The notes beneath the pieces are model-generated. The model did not search any database. It was not told where the DNA came from and saw only the letters and a program-made list of their open reading frames with translations. This document shows, one piece after another, positions 4,919 to 9,975 of a stretch of 9,975 nt of DNA (its first letter is position 1; each line of letters opens with the position of its first letter). A program made the position numbers and the translations under genes. Source of the DNA: an archaeon (lineage in GTDB: Archaea > Nanobdellota > Nanobdellia > Woesearchaeales > JAHJEM01); assembly GCA_020057445.1 (NCBI GenBank), contig JAGVFV010000121.1:1-9975 (forward strand). The letters are read 5' to 3'.

Positions 4919-5499
4919 ACAAGCTCGTCGCTATCGTCGGCATGACCGGGTCGGGAAAGACCGAGGCTGCGGATTATCTGGGGAAGAAGGGATTTCATTT
5001 CCTTCGCATGGGCCAAATCACCCTTGATGAGGTGAAGAAGCGGGGACTTGCTCCGACAGAGGAGAATGAACGTCCGATACGGGAAGAGTTCCGTCGTGTG
5101 CATGGCATGGGCGCGTTTGCCATCCTCAACCTGCAGAGGATAGACTTGCTCCTCAAGCAAGGCAATGTCGTCATAGATAACCTCATGTCCTGGGAAGAGT
5201 ACAAGGTTTTTGAGGAAAAATATAAAGAAAGCTTCTTCTGCATTGCCATCATCGCCTCTCCGAAAGTGAGATATGCGCGACTCGCTGGCAGGAAGTATGA
5301 TCCTGTGAAGGACCCGAAGATGCGCCACCGCGAGGCGACGTATGAGCAGGCGCGCTCACGCGACTTTGCGGAGATAGAGAAGATAGACAAGGGAGGCCCG
5401 ATCGCGATGGCACACTTTGCAATTATCAATGAGGGGGCACGGGAAGAATTGTTTGTGCACCTTGACCGTCTGTTATCAGTCATTTCAGCTGGTTCTTGA
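4915..5499 (+). CDS. UPF0200 / dephospho-CoA-kinase-like P-loop kinase
   Basis: 194 residues from ATG 4915. In-frame ATG 4897 would add six residues inside the upstream gene; I chose 4915 for the ATGA overlap and because the first strand, KLVAIVG, begins there. Walker A is GMTGSGKT at 9-16. A hydrophobic strand ending VVIDNLMSWEEY (85-96) is in the Walker B/acceptor position. A basic lid region (ARLAGRK, 121-127) and a C-terminal FAEIEK-GGPIAMAHFAIINEG segment (151-174) complete a nucleoside/dephospho-CoA-kinase-like fold. This matches the archaeal family UPF0200, annotated as CoaE-like but with no proven substrate that I can confirm here. It is coupled to the acetyltransferase gene. The 3' end overlaps the convergent gene by 15 bases. 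Confidence 0.85.
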   Translation: MNKLVAIVGMTGSGKTEAADYLGKKGFHFLRMGQITLDEVKKRGLAPTEENERPIREEFRRVHGMGAFAILNLQRIDLLLKQGNVVIDNLMSWEEYKVFEEKYKESFFCIAIIASPKVRYARLAGRKYDPVKDPKMRHREATYEQARSRDFAEIEKIDKGGPIAMAHFAIINEGAREELFVHLDRLLSVISAGS

Positions 5500-5925
5500 A
5501 GTTTTTACGAAAATGTAGTCTTCGATATGCACTTTCGAGATGGCGCGCTCCTTGTTGAGCGCTGCGAGAACCATCTGCACGAAAGCGTCTATGGATGCAG
5601 AAGATATTTTCGTGGCATTGTCATGGACAAGGACGTAGAGCCGTCCTGGTTTATGGCCTGTCATCTCTTCTTCTGTCTTGAAGACGTATTCTATCTGCAG
5701 TCGGGCATTCTCTCCTGATGGGAGATTGAGTGCCGCGCGTCCGCAGAGATAATGCTCTCTGTATTGCGCTGATCCTGTGAACGATGCAAGAAAGGAATCA
5801 AGTGTCGGTTGCATCTTCTTCTCAAGGAGCGGGTTGACTTCCATACCGATCGCGACGATAGTGCTTTCTTTTTCAGAATGAGGGATGTCTGCGCTTATCC
5901 GCTTCCCTCTGTATTCTTTAACCAT
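5485..5925 (-). CDS. Unknown small alpha/beta protein
   Basis: 146 residues from ATG 5925. I do not recognise the family. The sequence looks like a single compact soluble domain: strand STIVAIGMEV (21-30), a helix, strands NARLQIEYVF (73-82) and RLYVLVHD (95-102), a helix ISSASIDAFVQMVLAAL (107-123) and a final strand VHIEDYIFVK (132-141). No catalytic cysteine or metal cluster stands out, and no signal peptide or membrane segment is seen. An AT-rich promoter (5945-5960) precedes the start and there is no Shine-Dalgarno, so it is probably leaderless. It converges on the UPF0200 kinase gene with a 15-base overlap and is divergent from the ion-channel gene. Confidence 0.7.
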   Translation of the reverse strand: MVKEYRGKRISADIPHSEKESTIVAIGMEVNPLLEKKMQPTLDSFLASFTGSAQYREHYLCGRAALNLPSGENARLQIEYVFKTEEEMTGHKPGRLYVLVHDNATKISSASIDAFVQMVLAALNKERAISKVHIEDYIFVKTSRTS

Positions 5926-5944
5926 GTTATTACTTAGAAGTGGA

Positions 5945-5960
5945 TATTATATTTTTAAAT
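5945..5960 (-). promoter_or_regulatory. TATA region for the gene at 5925
   Basis: On the minus strand ATTTAAAAATATAATA offers overlapping TATA matches centred 23-29 bases before ATG 5925. Confidence 0.55.
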
Positions 5961-5984
5961 GTTTCTGAATGGGCTGGAAAAGGA

Positions 5985-5992
5985 TTTAAATA
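5985..5992 (+). promoter_or_regulatory. TATA box for the ion-channel gene
   Basis: TTTAAATA is centred 26-27 bases before ATG 6015, giving a leaderless transcript. Confidence 0.7.
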
Positions 5993-6014
5993 AGGTGATA
6001 TTTTCATCTGCACT

Positions 6015-6938
6015 ATGAAAAAAGCAGCGCTGCTCTTGATCCTGTTCCTTACAATAAGTTTTACTCTTGCAGAGGTAGAGGTTAATCCCCCTGAAGCGAA
6101 TGAAGGGCCTTCGCAGGTGACTGTCGGCCTTTTCATCCTGAACCTGGGCAAGTTTGACGTCGCCACAGGAAGCTATACTGCTGATTTCTATCTCTCGCTG
6201 ACCTGTGAGGAAGAATGCGACCCGACAGGCTTTGAGTTCCTGAACGGCCGCGCAGCAAGCGTCGACAGGATCATCGATGAGCCGAATGAGAAGTTCTACC
6301 GCATCCAGGCGAACCTCGCAAGCCAGGTGGACCTGCGAAAGTTCCCTTTTGACCGGCAGAGGATGCAGATCATCCTAGAAGACAAGAAGATGACGACAGA
6401 TGAGCTCGTGTATGTGGCTGACATCGAGACGAGCGGCATCGACGAGAATATCGCGTTCACAGGATGGAACCTTGACCGGTGGAACGCAACTGTCGTAGAG
6501 CATGACTATCCCATCTACGATGAGACCTATTCCCAGTATGTGTTTGCAGTCGACATATCGCGGATCGCGTTCAATTCTTTCATGAAGACCTTCCTCCCGG
6601 TGTTCTTCATCGTCCTCATCATGCTCTTCAGCTTTGTGATGGATCCGGATAAGATAACGACGAGGATCGCGATGGCGGGTTCCGCCCTGATCGGTGCGGT
6701 GATGTTCCATATCTCCATCTCGAACCAGATCCCACCTGTGGGATACTTGACGTTTGCGGACAAGTTCATGATCCTGACGTATTTCGTCATCCTCCTGACA
6801 TTCATCATGAACATCATACTGCTTGAGTACGCGGAACGGAAGAAGCAGGAGCTCGTGCACAAGATCCATACGCGCACAGAGTATGCCGTGTTCATCATCG
6901 TCCCCCTGCTCTATCTGCTCTTCTTCCTCCTGTTATAA
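6015..6938 (+). CDS. Pentameric ligand-gated ion channel (Cys-loop/GLIC-type)
   Basis: 307 residues. Signal peptide at 1-19 (cleavage likely after LA at 18-19). An extracellular beta-sandwich runs to about 187: VGLFILNLGKFD (37-48) is the typical first strand, and QVDLRKFPFDRQ (104-115) carries the FPFD Pro-loop hallmark. The disulphide Cys-loop is absent, as in other prokaryotic members; the only cysteines, C64 and C68, lie elsewhere (CEEEC). Four membrane helices follow: M1 about 188-209 with a proline, M2 about 213-235 lining the pore, the NQIPPVGYLTFADKF coupling loop into M3 (247-271), and M4 at the C-terminus (288-307). It ends in M4 like GLIC and ELIC, with only a short M3-M4 linker. 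Ligand and ion selectivity cannot be read from the sequence. The peptidase gene follows but has its own promoter. Confidence 0.92.
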   Translation: MKKAALLLILFLTISFTLAEVEVNPPEANEGPSQVTVGLFILNLGKFDVATGSYTADFYLSLTCEEECDPTGFEFLNGRAASVDRIIDEPNEKFYRIQANLASQVDLRKFPFDRQRMQIILEDKKMTTDELVYVADIETSGIDENIAFTGWNLDRWNATVVEHDYPIYDETYSQYVFAVDISRIAFNSFMKTFLPVFFIVLIMLFSFVMDPDKITTRIAMAGSALIGAVMFHISISNQIPPVGYLTFADKFMILTYFVILLTFIMNIILLEYAERKKQELVHKIHTRTEYAVFIIVPLLYLLFFLLL

Positions 6939-6942
6939 CAAA

Positions 6943-6950
6943 GTATTTAT
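6943..6950 (+). promoter_or_regulatory. TATA box for the S51 peptidase gene
   Basis: GTATTTAT is centred 27-28 bases before ATG 6974, just after the stop codon of the channel gene. Confidence 0.55.
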
Positions 6951-6973
6951 TGCAGATCGCGCATTATCTAATA

Positions 6974-7687
6974 ATGAGATTATTATTGACCTCTAACGGG
7001 ATCGCGAACAAATCTATCGCGAAAGTGCTGCGCGGTTGGGTGAAGGATATCAGGTTCGCATTCATCCCGACTGCGGCAAATATGGTCGATGGGGATAAGC
7101 ACTGGCTCATCACAGACCTTGTCAATTGCAGGAAGCTTGGACCTGTTGATATTGTCGATATCGCTGCTGTTGGAAAGAAGACGTGGCTGCCTCGGTTGAA
7201 GAAGGCAAACATCATTGTGGTCGGGGGAGGGGACACGAAGTATCTGATGTCGTGGATGTCAAAATCAGGACTTAAGAAAGAGCTTCCCCGTCTCCTGAAA
7301 ACAAGAGTGTATATGGGTATCAGCGCAGGAAGCATCATCACTGGCAAGACCTTGAATGCGAGTTCAGAATTCTTGTATGATACAAAGTACGGAGCAAGAG
7401 TGGCAGGGCTTGGCCTCGTCGATTTTGCCGTGCGTCCCCATCTCAATTCTCCCTCTTTTCCAAAGGTGAAAGACAAGGTTCTCAAGAAGCTTTGCCTCAA
7501 GTTCGATTGCACCCTCTATGCAATCGACGATGAGACAGCAATCAAAGTCGAGCACGGAAAACCTTCCGTCGTGTCAGAAGGAAAGTGGATTCTGTATCCG
7601 AAAAGACGATTGACGGAAAAACGTTTGACGGAATTTGAGACAAAAATTAGGGTGAAAAAGTTTACAAGAAAAAATCTCAGGTTTTGA
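6974..7687 (+). CDS. Peptidase family S51 (dipeptidase E-like)
   Basis: 237 residues from ATG 6974, close to the 229 of bacterial PepE. TTG 6950 is in frame but falls inside the promoter. Family S51 serine peptidases include aspartyl dipeptidase (PepE) and cyanophycinase and have a class-I-glutamine-amidotransferase-like fold. Visible landmarks: FIPTAAN (30-36), the glycine loop VVGGGDTKYLM (82-92), the nucleophile elbow GISAGS with Ser117, and RPHLNSP with His156 as the probable catalytic histidine. No signal peptide, so it is cytoplasmic. The exact substrate is not predictable; PepE-like cleavage of Asp-X dipeptides is one option. The C-terminal tail (208-237) is strongly basic. It ends 3 bases from the convergent TrmB-like gene. 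Confidence 0.85.
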   Translation: MRLLLTSNGIANKSIAKVLRGWVKDIRFAFIPTAANMVDGDKHWLITDLVNCRKLGPVDIVDIAAVGKKTWLPRLKKANIIVVGGGDTKYLMSWMSKSGLKKELPRLLKTRVYMGISAGSIITGKTLNASSEFLYDTKYGARVAGLGLVDFAVRPHLNSPSFPKVKDKVLKKLCLKFDCTLYAIDDETAIKVEHGKPSVVSEGKWILYPKRRLTEKRLTEFETKIRVKKFTRKNLRF

Positions 7688-7690
7688 AGG

Positions 7691-8422
7691 TCATTTCTTC
7701 GCATCCTGCCAGAGGTGGTCGAAGATCATGTTCTGTACGTCATGGAATTGCTTGTCTGTGATGATGTATCCTCTCGGATTTTCATCATAGCTGACGAAAG
7801 AGACCTTGTTCTGGTAGATGAACGTCGCGACATGCGTGACATCGATTCCCGGGAGGAATCTGAATTCTGAATTGCTCACGACAGATCGCTTGATGAATCT
7901 TCGCTCCTCAGGCGTGTCAGAGAGGATGGTTTCTGTCTTGACCTGTTGTTCTTTTTTCTTGCGATAATAGACAGTGGCGAAGCTCTCTGAGAAAGTGATC
8001 CATCTTTTTCCTGCTCCGACGACCTTGACAACCTGGTTTGGCGCGCTCAAGAGGTCATTCGTGATGGTCTTGACTCCGTTCCTTCCTTCGAAGAATTCTA
8101 CCTTGTGGAACAAGGGAATCGTTTTTCCGATTTTTTCAAGATCGTTGATGATCCCTTCTATCTTTGCCTTTTTTCCTTCGAGGATATTGAGGAATTCCCG
8201 GGGGGGCACTGCCCGAAAGACCTTTTCCTTCCCTGTTATGGTCTCAGACATGATTCCTTTTTTCACCAAAGCATCCGCTATGCCGTACACAGTTGTCCTG
8301 ATGATGCCTGTCTTCTTTGCGATATTCTTGACATTCAAGCAGCCATGGGAAAGGCAGGCGAGATAAACTTGTATTTCATGGTCATCAAGTCCGAGTTCCT
8401 TGAGTTCATTGAATTGTTCCAT
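7691..8422 (-). CDS. TrmB-family transcriptional regulator
   Basis: 243 residues. An N-terminal winged helix-turn-helix (about 1-72) has the TrmB look: LKELGLDDHEIQVYLACL, then the recognition region NVKNIAKKTGIIRTTVYGIADALVKKGI, then wing and VFRAVPPREFL. A helical linker (80-100) leads to a C-terminal domain (104-243) starting VEFFEGRNGVK, with strands VVKVVGAG, VKTETILSD and KVSFVSYDE in the PLD-like effector fold used by TrmB relatives to sense sugars or other small molecules. It lacks any obvious enzyme motif. It is divergent from the small membrane protein at 8508 over an intergenic region holding one shared TATA element and a perfect inverted repeat, so self-regulation and control of that neighbour are both likely. 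The ligand is unknown. Confidence 0.88.
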   Translation of the reverse strand: MEQFNELKELGLDDHEIQVYLACLSHGCLNVKNIAKKTGIIRTTVYGIADALVKKGIMSETITGKEKVFRAVPPREFLNILEGKKAKIEGIINDLEKIGKTIPLFHKVEFFEGRNGVKTITNDLLSAPNQVVKVVGAGKRWITFSESFATVYYRKKKEQQVKTETILSDTPEERRFIKRSVVSNSEFRFLPGIDVTHVATFIYQNKVSFVSYDENPRGYIITDKQFHDVQNMIFDHLWQDAKK

Positions 8423-8423
8423 A

Positions 8424-8442
8424 TTTGTCGGATTTCGACAAA
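8424..8442. promoter_or_regulatory. Perfect inverted repeat, probable TrmB-like operator
   Basis: TTTGTCG-GATTT-CGACAAA, a 7-5-7 perfect palindrome. It covers the expected transcription start of the regulator gene (minus strand) and ends six bases before the shared TATA box, where it would also cover the upstream promoter (BRE) side of the divergent gene. Binding here could block both promoters. Confidence 0.65.
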
Positions 8443-8447
8443 CAACA

Positions 8448-8455
8448 TTTATATA
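8448..8455. promoter_or_regulatory. Shared bidirectional TATA element
   Basis: TTTATATA lies about 29 bases before ATG 8422 on the minus strand. On the plus strand it predicts a start near 8478, leaving a leader of about 30 bases that contains a Shine-Dalgarno before ATG 8508. Confidence 0.6.
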
Positions 8456-8495
8456 CTTATAGAACTATCATATAGTAGTAAAAATTAAAATAAAA

Positions 8496-8501
8496 GAGGT
8501 G
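8496..8501 (+). promoter_or_regulatory. Shine-Dalgarno that fixes the start at 8508
   Basis: GAGGTG, complementary to the archaeal 16S tail, stands 6 bases before ATG 8508. An in-frame GTG at 8499 lies inside this site and is therefore not the start. Confidence 0.75.
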
Positions 8502-8507
8502 TTTACG

Positions 8508-8969
8508 ATGAAACAAGAGATCAAGCGTGGAAGTTTGGAAGACGAAGTCAACTTGACGAAAGAACAACGTGATGAAGTTGAATCGAATAGGATATTGAGC
8601 AGAAATCAGCAGTATTTAGAAAAGTTGCAATATCGTAAAAAAGAATCGGGGAGGGAAATCTTTTATGCCTTTGCACCGCAGATTGTCATGTTCGGAGCGA
8701 GCATTGCCTCACTGCTCACAGGGATGAAAATGGAAAATGAGACGTTTGCCGCGATGGGTTCTTTTGGTCTCATATTAAGCTCGGCAATAAGCATCTATTA
8801 TACTCCGTATCAATTTATCTGCGGCAACTTATCCCATGGGGAAATGAGTAATTATAGGCGAGAAGCGGAAGATGTCCGTCGGATGAAAAGATGGATCAAG
8901 AGTGTCGGAAAAACGAGGGATTATCAGGCTGAACTGTATTGGGCGAATCATGATAGGTTCACTGTCTGA
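8508..8969 (+). CDS. Small two-TM membrane protein, unknown family
   Basis: 153 residues from ATG 8508. Residues 1-50 are highly charged and probably coiled or helical (EDEVNLTKEQRDEVESNR). Two hydrophobic helices follow, about 51-72 (IFYAFAPQIVMFGASIASLL) and 78-99 (ETFAAMGSFGLILSSAISIYY), separated by a very short turn. The tail, 110-153, is again charged and helical with several Arg and Trp. Both ends should face the cytoplasm. No family is recognised. Its expression is probably controlled by the adjacent TrmB-like regulator, since the two share a TATA element and a palindromic operator. It also differs from its neighbours in having a Shine-Dalgarno and an untranslated leader. Confidence 0.75.
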   Translation: MKQEIKRGSLEDEVNLTKEQRDEVESNRILSRNQQYLEKLQYRKKESGREIFYAFAPQIVMFGASIASLLTGMKMENETFAAMGSFGLILSSAISIYYTPYQFICGNLSHGEMSNYRREAEDVRRMKRWIKSVGKTRDYQAELYWANHDRFTV

Positions 8970-9036
8970 ATGAGCGATGTATTACCTGAAAGGTTGAGAT
9001 CAAAAGTCAATGTATTGCCTTGTCGATTGCTAAACC

Positions 9037-9044
9037 TTTATAAA
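9037..9044 (+). promoter_or_regulatory. TATA box for srp54
   Basis: TTTATAAA is centred 26-27 bases before ATG 9067, giving a leaderless transcript. Confidence 0.7.
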
Positions 9045-9066
9045 TCGTCTTTTATTCGTATTCTCC

Positions 9067-9975
9067 ATGGTATTGGATAAGCTTTCAGATTCCCTCAGGG
9101 AGACGCTGAAGAAGATTACGAAGGCGGTCTTTGTGGACGAGAGGCTGGTGAATGACCTGGTCAAGGATATCCAGCGGGCTCTCCTGCAGGCTGACGTGAA
9201 TGTCAAGCTTGTCTTCGAACTTTCTAATAGCATAAAGGAACGCGCGCTAAAAGAAGAGCCTCCAAAAGGCCTTACGCAGAAGGAATTCCTCATCAAGGTA
9301 GTCTATGAAGAACTGGTGAAGTTCCTCGGAGGCGAGGGCGCGAAGATCCAGATAAAGGGAAAGCCCTTTGTCATCATGCTCGTCGGCCTCTTCGGCTCAG
9401 GAAAGACGACGACCTGCGGAAAGCTTGCGCTCTATTACAAGAAGCGCGGCCACAAGGTCATTCTCCTTGGCACTGACACGTGGAGACCTGCGGCTCTCGA
9501 CCAGCTCGAGCAGCTTGGAGCTCAGGTGCAGGTGCCTGTGTACGGCGACAAGAAATCCAAACACCCGACAGACATCATCAAGAAATACAAGAAAGAGATA
9601 GAGGACGCGGACATCGTGCTCGTCGATACCGCTGGCCGTGATGCGCTGTCCGACGAGCTCATCACAGAATTGAAGGATATCAACAAGGCGATCCACGCGG
9701 ACGAGCGCCTGCTCGTGCTCTCGGCAGACATCGGCCAGGCTGCGGAGAAGCAGGCAAAGGCATTCCACGACGCAGGAGCGATCTCCGGCGTGATGATCAC
9801 AAAGCTCGACGGCACTGCAAAAGGCGGAGGGGCGCTTATCGCCTGCTCTGTCACAGGATCTCCTGTGAAGTTCATAGGCCTTGGAGAGAAGATAGAGGAC
9901 ATCGAAGAGTTCCGGCCTGAGGGTTTTGTCGGCCGCCTGCTCGGTATGGGAGACTTAGAGTCTCTTCTCGAGAAG
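9067..9975 (+). CDS. srp54: Signal recognition particle GTPase SRP54 (5' part)
   Basis: 303 residues are present and the frame runs off the right edge, so the methionine-rich M domain is missing from the window. The protein binds SRP RNA and signal sequences and docks with receptor FtsY to target secretory and membrane proteins. The N domain (1 to about 85) is a helical bundle with ALLQADVNVKLV (38-49). The G domain shows G1 GLFGSGKTTTCGKLA (107-121), G2 DTWRPAALDQL (137-147), G3 DTAGR (187-191), G4 TKLDGTAKGG (245-254) and the closing GLGEKIEDIEEFRPEGFV (271-288). In G1 the usual GxQGSGKTTT glutamine is Phe109. SRP54 rather than FtsY is supported by the short N domain directly preceding G and by the F-P-E-FV-R-LGMGD ending. 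Confidence 0.95.
   Translation, partial: MVLDKLSDSLRETLKKITKAVFVDERLVNDLVKDIQRALLQADVNVKLVFELSNSIKERALKEEPPKGLTQKEFLIKVVYEELVKFLGGEGAKIQIKGKPFVIMLVGLFGSGKTTTCGKLALYYKKRGHKVILLGTDTWRPAALDQLEQLGAQVQVPVYGDKKSKHPTDIIKKYKKEIEDADIVLVDTAGRDALSDELITELKDINKAIHADERLLVLSADIGQAAEKQAKAFHDAGAISGVMITKLDGTAKGGGALIACSVTGSPVKFIGLGEKIEDIEEFRPEGFVGRLLGMGDLESLLEK

Noticed and set aside
4995..5483. Minus-strand open frame opposite the UPF0200 kinase
   Set aside because: Antisense of a clear P-loop gene; Ser/Arg-rich and without a promoter.
6375..6869. Minus-strand open frames opposite the ion-channel gene
   Set aside because: Composition is shadow-like (His-, Arg- and Asp-rich from membrane-helix codons), with no TATA or ribosome site. 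The channel reading is unmistakable.
1..9975. CRISPR arrays, rRNA genes, prophage or conjugation modules
   Set aside because: No regularly spaced repeats, no rRNA signature and no integrase, terminase or relaxase sequences were seen.

Overview
The window is archaeal. It ends in the N and G domains of SRP54. It carries a tRNA-Gly(UCC) interrupted by two bulge-helix-bulge introns, and a TrmB-type regulator. Almost every gene has a TATA box centred about 24-30 bases upstream of its start codon with no Shine-Dalgarno sequence, so most transcripts should be leaderless. I cannot place it to species. Small isolated genes, a zinc-ribbon TM2 protein and a pentameric ligand-gated channel would suit a Woesearchaeota/Pacearchaeota-like DPANN or a related euryarchaeal lineage, but that is inference.

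Left part (1-2900): the end of a gene that may encode a winged-helix protein; a zinc-ribbon/TM2 membrane protein on the minus strand; a 303-residue protein of unknown function; the two-intron tRNA-Gly on the minus strand; then two paralogous small proteins of unknown family on the plus strand. The block of tRNA-Gly, divergent promoter and small gene appears to have been duplicated in tandem. Upstream of the second paralogue there is a matching tRNA-type TATA box and, at identical spacing, a decayed copy of the tRNA 5' half.

Middle (2880-5925): on the minus strand, a short RHS-repeat-associated core protein with a glycine-zipper C-terminal tip. It has the architecture of a polymorphic toxin, and its signal peptide lies in a different frame. 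Between its promoter and the next one sits a 166-bp MITE-like element with 14-bp perfect terminal inverted repeats and an 8-bp flanking direct repeat. A RimJ/RimL-like GNAT acetyltransferase and a UPF0200 (dephospho-CoA-kinase-like) P-loop kinase follow as a translationally coupled pair, converging on a small unknown protein.

Right part (6015-9975): a pentameric ligand-gated ion channel homologue, a family S51 peptidase, a TrmB-like regulator (minus strand) divergent from a two-TM small membrane protein, and the 5' part of srp54. A perfect 7-5-7 inverted repeat in the TrmB intergenic region is a likely operator. The membrane-protein gene is the only non-overlapping gene with a clear Shine-Dalgarno sequence.
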